From NCBI GenBank assembly GCA_020048985.1, contig JAIFLR010000049.1, positions 1-64,000 of the forward strand: a DNA stretch of 64,000 nucleotides, written 5' to 3'. This DNA comes from Halobacteriovorax sp. (GTDB lineage: Bacteria; Bdellovibrionota; Bacteriovoracia; Bacteriovoracales; Bacteriovoracaceae). The notes below the pieces were generated by a model. The model worked only from the letters and a program-made list of their open reading frames with translations. It was not told the origin of the DNA and made no database searches. This document shows positions 45,026 through 53,626 of this stretch, piece by piece. Both the position numbers and the translations under genes were made by a program. Each line of letters starts with the position of its first letter. Within the stretch, counting starts at the first letter, position 1.

Positions 45026-45463
45026 ATGAGCAGCAAAGTTAACTCGTTTCTTATTCCAAATGTTTCTTCACTTCCTTCTGATACTCAGAAGGCAGAGAAA
45101 ACAAACGCCCTTAAGCAGGGAGAGAAGAGCGAGTTTAAGGGCTTAGTTGATCAGCTTTCGAATAACGATATTCGTCTGCCTCAAGTCAGTGGGAAAAATA
45201 TTGGACAGGATGTTCAAGTTTCATCTCACGCGATGAAGAGATTGCAGGAAAGAAATATTGAGCTTGATGGAAATGAATTCATGAAGCTCAAAGAAGCGGT
45301 TAGTAAGTTGAAAGCGAAGGGTAGTCATGACTCTCTCGTAATTACCAACAAGGCGGCCTATGTCGTCGACGTAGATAAAAATACGGTGGTAACTGCGGTG
45401 GATAAAAACAACATGAACGAAAACGTTTTTACGAAAATCGATTCGACTATTTTTATGATGTAA
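45026..45463 (+). CDS. Flagellar operon protein, TIGR02530 type
   Basis: The 145-residue protein carries the conserved pattern of a small protein found between flgD and flgE in many flagellated bacteria: SSHAMKRLQERNIELDGNEFMKLKEAVSKLKAKGS followed by LVITNKAAYVVDVDKNTVVTAVDKN. Its function is not established. The start is one base after the flgD stop, without a good ribosome site. Confidence 0.85.
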   Translation: MSSKVNSFLIPNVSSLPSDTQKAEKTNALKQGEKSEFKGLVDQLSNNDIRLPQVSGKNIGQDVQVSSHAMKRLQERNIELDGNEFMKLKEAVSKLKAKGSHDSLVITNKAAYVVDVDKNTVVTAVDKNNMNENVFTKIDSTIFMM

Positions 45464-45488
45464 AGCTAATGGGAGTTAGCTAGTTTTT
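45464..45488 (+). terminator. Weak hairpin with T-run between the TIGR02530 gene and flgE
   Basis: AGCTAA/TTAGCT with a 6-nt loop is followed by AG and five T. A 6-bp stem is weak, so partial termination or attenuation before flgE is possible. Confidence 0.4.
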
Positions 45489-45593
45489 AATAATAATTTT
45501 GGCATATGAGGTGGCTGGTCCTTTTCTGGAAGCCATGGATGAGAAGCTGTAGTCTTCAAATCCCCTCGCCACATGGAGTCTAGGAGGGACAAA

Positions 45594-46877
45594 ATGAGTA
45601 TTCTTTCATCTTTTAACATCGGTGTTACAGGTCTAAACGCTGCAGGACAATCAATGTCTGTAGTGGGTGATAACATCGCCAACGCTGGTACTTTCGGATT
45701 CAAGTCATCACGTGCAGAATTCCAGGACATGCTTTCAGCTTCTCTTAAAGGGATTGATGGCGGTGACCAAGTTGGATCTGGTACAAAACTCGCACACATC
45801 ACAGCTCAGTTTAACCAAGGAACTGTTGCTCGTACTCAAAACATTACAGATCTTGCCATTAACGGAAACGGCTTCTTTGAAGTCGATGGTCCTCAAGGCA
45901 AAGGCTACACACGTGACGGTGCCTTCCACTTTGATAAGGAAGGTTTCATGGTTAACGGTGATGGTTATAAAGTTAACGGATTTCAGCCTGACGAAAAAGG
46001 TGGAATCACTACTAAGTCTGGCCCAATCAAACTTGGTAACACAACGATCCCAGCAACTCCAACTTCAGAAGTAAAACTTTCGATGAACTTAGATTCTCGT
46101 GAGCCAGTAATGAAGTTTGATCCTGCTAATCCTGAAAAAACATCTAACTTCAATTCATCAATGACTGTTTACGATAACGTCGGTACAGCTCGCTTGATGA
46201 CTGTTTATTATAACAAAGCTGCTGACGGTGCTTCATGGGAATACCACGCCATGATTGACGGTGCAGACGCTACTGGTGGCGTTCCAGGTAAAATGATGGA
46301 AATGGCCAACGGTCAATTGAAGTTCAACCAGAAAGGTGTTTTGGAAGAAGAAATTCCAGGCATGAACAGCTTCAACTTTAATAAGGGTGCAGCTGCAGGA
46401 CAAAAAATCGCTCTTGATTTCGGTAAGTCTCTTAAAGAGGGTGGAACTGGTCTTGATGCTTCAACTCAGTTCGGTTCGAAATCATCTATCGCTCGTCATA
46501 CACAAGATGGTTCTTCGGCCGCTACACTTTCTTCAATGTCTTTCAACGATCAAGGTATCTTGACTGCTGTTTACGATAACGGTCAACAGCGTGACCTTGG
46601 ACAAGTTCTGGTTGCTAAGTTTGAAAACAACGAAGGTCTATTCAAAACTGGTAAGAACTTATTCAAACAAACTCTTAAATCTGGTCAAGCAGCTCTTGGT
46701 AAGCCGGGTGCAGATGGTCGCGGTGAAGTTCTTGCGAAATCAATTGAGCAATCAAACGTTGATATCGCTAACGAGTTCATCAGCTTGATGGCCGCTCAAC
46801 GTAACTTCCAAGCTAACACTAGAACGATCACAACTTCTGATCAGATGTTACAAGAAGTTCTTAACATTAAACGTTAA
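45594..46877 (+). CDS. flgE: Flagellar hook protein FlgE
   Basis: The 427-residue hook subunit has the N-terminal MSILSSFNIGVTGLNAAGQS with NIANAGTFGFKSSRAEFQ and the mid-domain NLDSREP. The C-terminal SNVDIANEFISLMAAQRNFQANTRTITTSDQMLQEVLNI is also present. A full AGGAGGGA site before ATG 45594 suggests high expression. An upstream in-frame ATG (45573) overlaps that site and is rejected. A strong terminator follows. Confidence 0.96.
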   Translation: MSILSSFNIGVTGLNAAGQSMSVVGDNIANAGTFGFKSSRAEFQDMLSASLKGIDGGDQVGSGTKLAHITAQFNQGTVARTQNITDLAINGNGFFEVDGPQGKGYTRDGAFHFDKEGFMVNGDGYKVNGFQPDEKGGITTKSGPIKLGNTTIPATPTSEVKLSMNLDSREPVMKFDPANPEKTSNFNSSMTVYDNVGTARLMTVYYNKAADGASWEYHAMIDGADATGGVPGKMMEMANGQLKFNQKGVLEEEIPGMNSFNFNKGAAAGQKIALDFGKSLKEGGTGLDASTQFGSKSSIARHTQDGSSAATLSSMSFNDQGILTAVYDNGQQRDLGQVLVAKFENNEGLFKTGKNLFKQTLKSGQAALGKPGADGRGEVLAKSIEQSNVDIANEFISLMAAQRNFQANTRTITTSDQMLQEVLNIKR

Positions 46878-46907
46878 TAGTCTCTAACTCCTAGCTTCTA
46901 ACTCCTA

Positions 46908-46941
46908 AGGGGAGCTCAAGCGAAAGCTTGAGCTCCTTTAT
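46908..46941 (+). terminator. Strong intrinsic terminator after flgE
   Basis: The 11-bp perfect stem GGAGCTCAAGC/GCTTGAGCTCC closes on a GAAA tetraloop and is followed by TTTATAT. Confidence 0.93.
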
Positions 46942-46988
46942 ATACAACTCTGTCAGAAGATGTTGGAGGCGCTTTTTAAATCTCACGC

Positions 46989-46994
46989 TAAAAT
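46989..46994 (+). promoter_or_regulatory. -10 box of the leaderless 47001 gene
   Basis: TAAAAT ends 6 nt before ATG. The flgE terminator lies 50 nt upstream, so a separate promoter is needed. No ribosome site is visible. Confidence 0.45.
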
Positions 46995-47000
46995 AGAAGT

Positions 47001-47336
47001 ATGAAAACACTTCTCCTTTCATTCTTATTCGTAACCATGGCTCAAGCTTCTTCCCTACGACCTGATCGAGGTCTCTATGTGTGCCAGCAGGGCAACGAAG
47101 ACAGTATTTGTGATCAAATCTTAAAACCTTTTTTTTCAGGCGATAAACTAACAGGGATTTCTGTAGAGTATGTAGGTTGGTGTGGGTCGATGGGACCTTA
47201 TACATACCCCTGTGAAAATGGAGTGTGCGAAGATGCGGGACTAAAATTTGAATTTCGCGATTCCACTCACTATCGTTGGGAAAATAAGCAGTACGGCTTT
47301 GTTTGTGAAATGGGTAAGAAAATTATTGTCCGCTAG
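47001..47336 (+). CDS. Small secreted cysteine-containing protein
   Basis: The 111-residue protein has a short signal peptide (MKTLLLSFLFVTMAQA). The mature domain has six cysteines, including CQQGNEDSICDQ, GWCGSMGPYTYPCENGVCED and VCEMGKK. It should be disulfide-stabilised in the periplasm or outside. No family is recognised. The 3' end overlaps the convergent gene by 14 nt. Confidence 0.65.
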   Translation: MKTLLLSFLFVTMAQASSLRPDRGLYVCQQGNEDSICDQILKPFFSGDKLTGISVEYVGWCGSMGPYTYPCENGVCEDAGLKFEFRDSTHYRWENKQYGFVCEMGKKIIVR

Positions 47337-47922
47337 CTTTGGCACTCGATGAACCGCTTAGAATTTCAACTGGCTCTTCTCGTTTTTCTGTCGCTGTAGA
47401 TGAATCCATCGAATAATAAACGATTTTACTATCTTTACACGTTTGCCTTTTAAGTTTTTCCACACGTTCACAAGAATGTGCGAGACTGATTTCCGAAATT
47501 TTATCCAGCTCTTGTTGATTACCTAAAACTATTTGCAGAAGCTCACCGCTGGTTTTCTCGGAACAATCTTTCATCATCTCTTTGGAACCTTGCTCGGATT
47601 TCTTTTTCACTACGGCGCAGATGGATTTTTTATCCAGCAGCACATCGGGAGAATTATCATCTAAATCCTGAAAAAATCGGGAAGGGACATTGTTTCCATT
47701 ATTCAGTGCTTGGATAGCTTGTTTTAAAAATCTTTTTTTCGCGTTTCGAGTTTCTTCAATCTCTCTATATTTTTCCCGAGTCAAACTTGTGCAATCACCT
47801 TCCGCAAGAACACTTATCTTAAGGGCAATGGCGACTTGGACTGCCTCATTTAGGCATTCCTCAGCATCCTGAGCAAAAGAAGAGAAGCTAGCGAGGAGAC
47901 CGAGTAAGACTATTATTTTCAT
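47323..47922 (-). CDS. Secreted helical cysteine-containing protein of unknown function
   Basis: The 199-residue protein has a signal peptide (MKIIVLLGLLASFSSFAQ) and a helical mature part with at least six cysteines and a serine/alanine-rich tail. The cysteine spacing is faintly like LprI-type (DUF1311) proteins but too weak to assign. The start has no Shine-Dalgarno sequence. TAAAAT lies 6 nt upstream on the same strand. Confidence 0.6.
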   Translation of the reverse strand: MKIIVLLGLLASFSSFAQDAEECLNEAVQVAIALKISVLAEGDCTSLTREKYREIEETRNAKKRFLKQAIQALNNGNNVPSRFFQDLDDNSPDVLLDKKSICAVVKKKSEQGSKEMMKDCSEKTSGELLQIVLGNQQELDKISEISLAHSCERVEKLKRQTCKDSKIVYYSMDSSTATEKREEPVEILSGSSSAKASGQ

Positions 47923-47928
47923 AGAGTG

Positions 47929-47934
47929 ATTTTA
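47929..47934 (-). promoter_or_regulatory. -10 box of the leaderless 47922 gene
   Basis: On the minus strand TAAAAT is followed by CACTCT and ATG. No ribosome site is present. Confidence 0.45.
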
Positions 47935-48041
47935 AAGTACCTGAGGGACTAATTTTAAAATTAACGGGGTTCCAAGATCTTAGACCATTTCAGAGATGAC
48001 GTACTGGCCTAAAATTGAGGCTTTGAGAAGGGAGGTTTACA

Positions 48042-48122
48042 ATGAGCGGGCAGGAGGTGATCTATGCCATTCCTAATCGTCACGGTTCTTTTGCTCTCGA
48101 CGCTCAGTTTTGCCAAAATTAA
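48042..48122 (+). CDS. Candidate 26-residue upstream peptide overlapping the next gene
   Basis: ATG 48042 has a GGGAGG site 6 nt upstream and opens 26 codons (MSGQEVIYAIPNRHGSFALD and onward) to TAA 48120-48122. It overlaps the start of the 48064 gene in another frame, and its codons 4-6 are the ribosome site of that gene. It may be a regulatory leader peptide; the product itself looks nondescript. Confidence 0.3.
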   Translation: MSGQEVIYAIPNRHGSFALDAQFCQN

Positions 48123-48342
48123 GGATTGCTACAAAGAGGTCAGCCAGGCCGAAAAGAATGAATGCATGTTGTTTGAAAGAGATCAGGCGGTAGGTCGTTT
48201 AATGACCGCCGTGACTGAATCCTGTGCCACTGAAGACGAGGTCCAGGAATCCCGAGGAGGGTCTATCTATCCGATGCTGTTGGATGAATGTATGACGAAG
48301 AAATTAGATCATTTGACCAAGGACTTAAAGGCTGAGAATTAA
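48064..48342 (+). CDS. Small secreted protein with LprI-like cysteines
   Basis: The 92-residue protein has a signal peptide (MPFLIVTVLLLSTLSFA). Four cysteines follow in the mature part (KDCYKEV, NECMLF, ESCATE, DECMTK), in a helical context similar to lysozyme-inhibitor LprI-type domains (weak). The ribosome site AGGAGGTGATC is a near-perfect anti-16S complement. It shares TTAA with the stop of the convergent ferredoxin gene. Confidence 0.6.
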   Translation: MPFLIVTVLLLSTLSFAKIKDCYKEVSQAEKNECMLFERDQAVGRLMTAVTESCATEDEVQESRGGSIYPMLLDECMTKKLDHLTKDLKAEN

Positions 48343-48569
48343 CCGTTGTTTCCGATCGCCTCAACCGGACAAGCGGCCAAGGCGTTTTCAGCTTCTTCGA
48401 CTTCGGCAGGAGTCTGAGGTTGGAGCATAACGTAGGCATGACCATCGTTATCGTTCATAGTGAAAAATTTAGGAGCTTCAACACAGCAAGCATCACACGC
48501 AATACATTGATCATCCACATAGTACTTACCAGGGATGTTGTCTTTGAATCGTGAATTCTTGTCTGCCAT
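48339..48569 (-). CDS. Single-cluster ferredoxin
   Basis: The 76-residue soluble ferredoxin has the ligand set CIACDACC (C-x2-C-x2-C, about residues 22-29) and a distal CP (ACPVEAIG, about 69-70). This fits one 4Fe-4S cluster of the Fer4_15/single-cluster type. It is acidic, as expected for an electron carrier. Its partner is unknown. AGAGGAG precedes ATG. It is 27 nt downstream of the PpiD-like gene. Confidence 0.92.
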   Translation of the reverse strand: MADKNSRFKDNIPGKYYVDDQCIACDACCVEAPKFFTMNDNDGHAYVMLQPQTPAEVEEAENALAACPVEAIGNNG

Positions 48570-48595
48570 GTAAAGCTCCTCTTAACGCGCTTAAG

Positions 48596-50077
48596 TTACA
48601 TTAAAGCAGGGTTTGTGACAATCTTAGCTTTATTATTTAGTGCTTTGATCAACTCTTCTCTCACTTTACGTGAGAAAGCCTGACCTTGAGTGGTTACTTC
48701 GGCGGAAAGTTGGTCTTCCACTTTTTTGCCTTCGCCAGTCACCTTAGAGTTAACTTTTACCAAATAGATGGTTCCAGCGTTACCAAAGTTAAGTACATCA
48801 CCCGGATTTGCCTTAAATAGCTCTTCTGACTCTTTTGGGGCCAGGTTCATTTGACCAATCGTCTGATCATACTGATTGGCATCGGCATTTTTAAAGAATT
48901 GAGCATCAAGCTTTTTCTGAATTTGATCAAGTTCTGCCAGTTTGTTGTCTTTTAGCAAAGCCGTGATTTTTTCTTTTTCAGATTCAAGGAGTTTATCCAA
49001 ATCTTGAGCTTTGGTCTTTTGAATCGCCAATTGAGCGAGTTCGGACTTAACCATATCAAGAGGCTTTGTTTGTGCCGCTTTTTTGTCTTCAACCAAAATA
49101 AGGTGGTAACCAAACTGAGTTTTAATCGGCTCAGAAATAGTCCCTTTGTTCATTTTGAAGGCTACGTCGTCAAATTCTGGAACCATTCTTCCACGGGCAA
49201 ACCATCCCAGATCTCCACCGTTCGTTTTTCCAGTTGGATCCTCTGACTCTTTACCTGCGATAGCGGCAAAGTTCCCAACGTTAATTTTCGATTTAAGGGC
49301 CTTAATTTTGTCCAAGGCTTTGGCATCTTCACCCTTGATCAGGATGTGGCGGGCCTTAACTTCTTCGGCTTGGTTGTATTTAGCGTAATTCTCAGTATAA
49401 GCAGCTTCCAAAGCCTTGTTATTTTCTGGCTTGGCCAAGTAGTCCTTAATTTCTTCTTCCGAAACACTCACCAAAGGCGCCAGGGATTGGCGGCTGATTT
49501 TTATCGCATGAACGTTGATGCCGTTATTCTTAAAGTTAAGAACGTCTTTAACAAAGTTCTCAGAAACTAATGTGCTACTGAATAGCCCATCAACTTTCTT
49601 TTGCTTCAGGTCATTTCCAATAAGCTCTTCAAACTGAGTTGGAGTGTAGCCGTTTGACTGTAATACGTTGCGGTATAAGTTTACATCAAACTGCTCATTA
49701 CGTTTGAAATAGGCGAGATTCTTAATTTCGTTTTTAATCTCTTCTAATGACACAACGAGTCCCATACTGTCAGCAGTATTTGCGATCAATTTCTGTTGAA
49801 TCAGGCCATTCATGACAGATTGTTTGATCCCCATCTCTTCTAATTGCTTCTGAGTCATCCCTTTGCCGCCCATCATTTGATTGAAAAATTCAACCTGACG
49901 GTTAAGGGCAACTTGATATTCTTTGATCGTTATTTCAGTGCCATCAACAGTCGCAACGTTCTTTCCTCCTCCCACAGAGAAGTTATCAAACCCGCTGAAC
50001 AAAAAGCTCGCGGTGATAATGAGAAAGATAAAAGTCAGGATAAAATAAGACATTTTGCTCGCAAAAGCGTTTTTCAT
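48596..50077 (-). CDS. PpiD/SurA-like periplasmic peptidyl-prolyl isomerase
   Basis: The 493-residue protein is anchored by one membrane helix (about residues 11-30). A SurA-N-like chaperone domain (VATVDGTEITIKEYQVALNRQ and the GMTQKQLEEMGIKQSVMNGLIQQ region) comes next. A parvulin-type rotamase domain (about 245-340: ARHILIKGEDA, GDLGWFARGRMVPEFDD, FGYHLILVED) follows, with a helical tail. PpiD proteins help newly exported outer-membrane proteins fold. ATG 50077 follows AAAGGAA. An upstream start (50107) lacks support. Confidence 0.88.
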   Translation of the reverse strand: MKNAFASKMSYFILTFIFLIITASFLFSGFDNFSVGGGKNVATVDGTEITIKEYQVALNRQVEFFNQMMGGKGMTQKQLEEMGIKQSVMNGLIQQKLIANTADSMGLVVSLEEIKNEIKNLAYFKRNEQFDVNLYRNVLQSNGYTPTQFEELIGNDLKQKKVDGLFSSTLVSENFVKDVLNFKNNGINVHAIKISRQSLAPLVSVSEEEIKDYLAKPENNKALEAAYTENYAKYNQAEEVKARHILIKGEDAKALDKIKALKSKINVGNFAAIAGKESEDPTGKTNGGDLGWFARGRMVPEFDDVAFKMNKGTISEPIKTQFGYHLILVEDKKAAQTKPLDMVKSELAQLAIQKTKAQDLDKLLESEKEKITALLKDNKLAELDQIQKKLDAQFFKNADANQYDQTIGQMNLAPKESEELFKANPGDVLNFGNAGTIYLVKVNSKVTGEGKKVEDQLSAEVTTQGQAFSRKVREELIKALNNKAKIVTNPALM

Positions 50078-50226
50078 TGGTTTCCTTTGGACTAAAAATA
50101 AATGCAAGTTATTTTATCGGGGAACAATGGTTGAGGTCAAAGACTTTTGACTAGAAACTTCGTTGGCATTGGGCATTGATTTCGTTACTCTTTAACCATT
50201 CGAGAAAAAACTTTGAGGGTCTGAGC

Positions 50227-51105
50227 TTGAAACTGATAAATGAGTCTTCTAAAACCAAAATTGTCAATAATCTGATGGTGGCAATCCTGGCGGTTTATGG
50301 CATCTCGCAAAAACGCTTTGACCTGAATGAGACGACCTTGTTTCACCAGCTGGTGACTGAGGTTATTTCGCCGGTTCAAGAGGGGCTCGCCAGTTCCAAA
50401 AAATCGCTAACCTTCCTCTGGGAAAACTACCTTTTGATCGTTAATACCAGCAAAGAGAACAATGTTCTTAAAAAGCAGATTTCGCGCCTCGAGAGTGATC
50501 TCACGACGATGGAAGAGGTGAGAAAAGAGAATTTAAGGCTTAAACGGCTTTTAAGTTATTCGGATGAGATGTCTCATCAGCGCGTCATGGCGCAAGTCGT
50601 TGGTTGGGATTCTGCCAACGAATTTAAAGTGATTCGTCTTAACAAGGGGAGAAATCACGGAATCAAGGTCATGGCCCCAGTTATCACTGACCATGGACTG
50701 GTTGGTTATGTTTATCGGGTTACGGACAATTACTCTGATGTTCTTACTATTTTAGACCAAAACAACCGTGTCGACGTGATGATCGAAAGAACTCGCACCC
50801 ACGGGATTGTCGAGGGCGTGTTTAATTTTAAATGTGCACTTAAATACATTATGAGAAATGAGCCAGTTGAGGTCGGGGATAAGTTGATCACCGCCGGCGT
50901 AGGCGGAATCTATCCTAAGGGTATTAAGGTCGGGATGATAACGGACGTAACTAAAGAAAATTTCGGTATGACATTATCGATAGAAGTGATTCCAAGTGTT
51001 GATTTCGATAAATTAGAAGAAGTTTTGGTTTTAATACCAACTGAAGTAGCTTCTGCATCCGCTGTTTCACCTGCGCTTGCTCCAATTGAGGAGAAAAAAC
51101 TATGA
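50227..51105 (+). CDS. mreC: Rod-shape-determining protein MreC
   Basis: The protein has an N-terminal membrane segment, a coiled coil (about residues 75-115) and the two beta-barrel domains of MreC (VVGWDSANEFKVIRLNKGRNHGIK; GLVGYVYRVTDNYSDVLTILD; TAGVGGIYPKGIKVGMI). It links MreB filaments to the cell-wall synthases from the periplasm. I choose TTG 50227 with GAGGG 7 nt upstream (292 residues). TTG 50176 would add 17 residues without a ribosome site. Confidence 0.9.
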   Translation: MKLINESSKTKIVNNLMVAILAVYGISQKRFDLNETTLFHQLVTEVISPVQEGLASSKKSLTFLWENYLLIVNTSKENNVLKKQISRLESDLTTMEEVRKENLRLKRLLSYSDEMSHQRVMAQVVGWDSANEFKVIRLNKGRNHGIKVMAPVITDHGLVGYVYRVTDNYSDVLTILDQNNRVDVMIERTRTHGIVEGVFNFKCALKYIMRNEPVEVGDKLITAGVGGIYPKGIKVGMITDVTKENFGMTLSIEVIPSVDFDKLEEVLVLIPTEVASASAVSPALAPIEEKKL

Positions 51106-51638
51106 GAATGAAATTTTCTCAGATTTTAATATCATTCATCATTACCTTGGCCCTATTGATTGGTCTCGAAATAGTGACATCGACCATCCTTCCCGCTTTA
51201 GGTTGGAAAGAATATCGCCTGACATTTAACGTTCTGATTATTTTATTTCTGGCCATTCGCATGGATTCGCCTCTTGTTCCATGGCTTATTCTTGGCCTTC
51301 AGATGATCCACTCAATTTTTTCTATCGAAGGGTGGGCCCTTGGGACCCTCGCGGGATTAATTGTGATGATGTCTGCCAATTATTTAAAAGAAGTTCTGCA
51401 TCTAACGACTGCGTTTATGACAATGCTTACGGTTCAGTTGTTCCAGGTCATCTGGTACGTGACTGTGACTTTAGTTATTTGTTTGAAGATTTCAGACTTT
51501 GATAAGTTCGGATTAATCCTTTGGAGTTTTATCCCAGGAAGTATTCTTCTGTCCTTAATTTCTCCAGTTTTGTTCTGGATGTTAGGACTCATCTGGAGGG
51601 TTCCTAGTGAAGGTGGCTCTAGAGGAGTAGAGATTTAG
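51102..51638 (+). CDS. mreD: MreD-like membrane protein
   Basis: The 178-residue protein has five or six membrane helices and no other domain. It starts with an ATGA overlap with mreC and is followed by mrdA after 2 nt. Sequence similarity to MreD is weak by eye, as usual for this family, so the call rests on size, topology and operon position. Confidence 0.8.
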   Translation: MRMKFSQILISFIITLALLIGLEIVTSTILPALGWKEYRLTFNVLIILFLAIRMDSPLVPWLILGLQMIHSIFSIEGWALGTLAGLIVMMSANYLKEVLHLTTAFMTMLTVQLFQVIWYVTVTLVICLKISDFDKFGLILWSFIPGSILLSLISPVLFWMLGLIWRVPSEGGSRGVEI

Positions 51639-51640
51639 TC

Positions 51641-53626
51641 ATGTTTGGTGAAGAAGAATTAGTCAAAATACATAAAGATCGGGCAACACTCCTTTCTTAT
51701 ATTATCACCGCCGCTTTCGGTCTGGTCCTGTCACGTCTTTGGTACCTACAAGTCTACAAGGGCGAGACACTCCATAACTATTCCATCCAGAACCGTCTGA
51801 GAAAAGAAGTCGTATGGGCGCCAAGAGGGCTGATCTACTCCAGGGACGATCAATTAATTGTGGATAATATTCCGCGTTTTGATGCCATCCTTACTCCGCA
51901 GTTTTTGATGGAGAAGGAAGAGACGTTGCAGAAGCTCTCTAAAATTCTGAGTCTGGATATTTCAGTCATTAATACTGTTCTCAAAAAGAATTCAAACCAG
52001 GCCAAATATCGTCCTATTATCATTAAAAAGAATATCTCATTTAATGAGCTGGCCCAAATTGAAACTCAGAATGCTGATTTACCGGGAATCAGTGTTGATA
52101 CATTTATCTCCCGAGAATACCGCGACAAAGAAATTGGCGCGCACTTGTTGGGTTATATTTCAGAAGTTTCTCAGACTCAGCTGCCTAAACTGCGTGAAAG
52201 AGACAAGGTGGATTACCGCCTGGGAGATTTCATCGGTCAGTTTGGTATTGAGGAACAACTAGATAATTATCTTCGCGGCGAGAATGGTCATGAGTTTGTT
52301 GAGGTGGATGCCCGGGGAAGAAGAAAACGTTATATCAATACGGATAATCTTTTTAAGGGTGCTGAAGCGGAAAAACCTCTCTCAGGTATGAACGTTAAAC
52401 TCACCATTGACCGAGATATGCAGGTCGCGGCTTTCAATGCCCTGGAAGGCAAAGTCGGCGGAGTGATTGCTTTAGATATTGATTCCGGTGAAGTTCTCAC
52501 GATGGTTTCTCGTCCCTCATTTGATCCTTCTCAATTTTCTCGAGGTCTCACTCCTGAATACTGGCGAAGTCTGGTCACTAATAAAGAGCATCCACTAAGG
52601 GATCGAAATATTCAGGAACACTTTTCTCCTGGATCTACTTTTAAGGCCCTGACTGGTATTGCGGCTTTTGAAGAAGGCGAAATTGACGAAAATACAGAAG
52701 TCTTTTGTACCGGGAAATGGCATTTCGGAAGACGTGCTTATCACTGTTGGAAAAAAGAGGGACACGGAGCAACTAACCTAGTGAAGGCGATTCGTGAATC
52801 TTGTAACGTTTACTTTCAGAAAGCTGCGAACCGAATGCCTATCGATGCTCTGGCCAAATATGCTAAAGCCTTCGGCTTAGGGGCACGTACTGGTATTTCC
52901 CTCCCAAGAGAGGTTGCTGGTTTAATTCCCACTTCTGAGTGGAAAAAGAAACGCTTAGGACAGGAATGGCAGCCGGGTGAAACCTTGTCTTGCGCTATCG
53001 GACAGTCTTACGTTCTTGCTTCGACTATTCAGCTGGCCACTGCCTATGCGGCTATTGCTAACGGCGGAAAGATCTATCGTCCCTTTGTCGTAAAAGATGT
53101 TTTTGATACAAGTGGCGAATTAGTTAAAACTTACACTCCGGAACTTCTGTCTCAAATTCAAATGAAGAATCCCAAGACTCTTAAATTTATTAGAGAAGGA
53201 TTGTTTCAAGTTGTGAATAACCCTAAAGGAACTGCCTGGTACCGTAGAGGGCAGGGAATCTTGATGGCCGGTAAAACGGGAACATCCCAAGTGAGGGGTG
53301 CTAGTGCAGATAAGGTTCACCAAAAATGTGAACTTATGGAATATGAGTATCGGCACCATGCTTTATTCGTAGGGTTTGCACCGGCAGATAATCCTAAAAT
53401 AGCTACAGCTGTTATTGTTGAGCACGGATGTCACGGTTCAAGTGCAGCGGCCCCAGTGGCAGAAGCAGTGATCACTAAATACATGCAAAAATATCATCCT
53501 GATTTGTACCTTCAAAACTTAGAGAAGGATAAAACGATCAAAGACGGGTGGATAAAATCCCTACGTGCTAATGCTGCTCCTAAGCCAGTTGCGGCTCCGG
53601 CCCCAGCGGCACAAGGTGAGGAATAA
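51641..53626 (+). CDS. mrdA: Penicillin-binding protein 2 (elongasome transpeptidase)
   Basis: The 661-residue class B penicillin-binding protein has an N-terminal anchor (about 18-38) and the dimerisation domain (ISREYRDKEIGAHLLGYI). The transpeptidase motifs are STFK in SPGSTFKALTG (about 330), SCN in RESCNVYF and KTGT in AGKTGTSQV. It crosslinks peptidoglycan during elongation with RodA. The tail is alanine/proline-rich. Its stop overlaps the rodA start (TAATG). Confidence 0.96.
   Translation: MFGEEELVKIHKDRATLLSYIITAAFGLVLSRLWYLQVYKGETLHNYSIQNRLRKEVVWAPRGLIYSRDDQLIVDNIPRFDAILTPQFLMEKEETLQKLSKILSLDISVINTVLKKNSNQAKYRPIIIKKNISFNELAQIETQNADLPGISVDTFISREYRDKEIGAHLLGYISEVSQTQLPKLRERDKVDYRLGDFIGQFGIEEQLDNYLRGENGHEFVEVDARGRRKRYINTDNLFKGAEAEKPLSGMNVKLTIDRDMQVAAFNALEGKVGGVIALDIDSGEVLTMVSRPSFDPSQFSRGLTPEYWRSLVTNKEHPLRDRNIQEHFSPGSTFKALTGIAAFEEGEIDENTEVFCTGKWHFGRRAYHCWKKEGHGATNLVKAIRESCNVYFQKAANRMPIDALAKYAKAFGLGARTGISLPREVAGLIPTSEWKKKRLGQEWQPGETLSCAIGQSYVLASTIQLATAYAAIANGGKIYRPFVVKDVFDTSGELVKTYTPELLSQIQMKNPKTLKFIREGLFQVVNNPKGTAWYRRGQGILMAGKTGTSQVRGASADKVHQKCELMEYEYRHHALFVGFAPADNPKIATAVIVEHGCHGSSAAAPVAEAVITKYMQKYHPDLYLQNLEKDKTIKDGWIKSLRANAAPKPVAAPAPAAQGEE

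Noticed and set aside
45500-45518. Sigma-54-like TGGCATATGAGGTGGC upstream of flgE
   Set aside because: The GG and GC elements are 11 nt apart instead of the strict 10, and the -12 part is TGGC rather than TTGC.
45667-46074. Open frame of 135 codons inside flgE
   Set aside because: It is a frame shadow of a well-conserved hook protein, with low-complexity composition.
46881-46908. Direct repeat CTAACTCCTA after flgE
   Set aside because: Two 10-bp copies adjacent to a terminator, with no array, no mobile-element ends and no further copies nearby.
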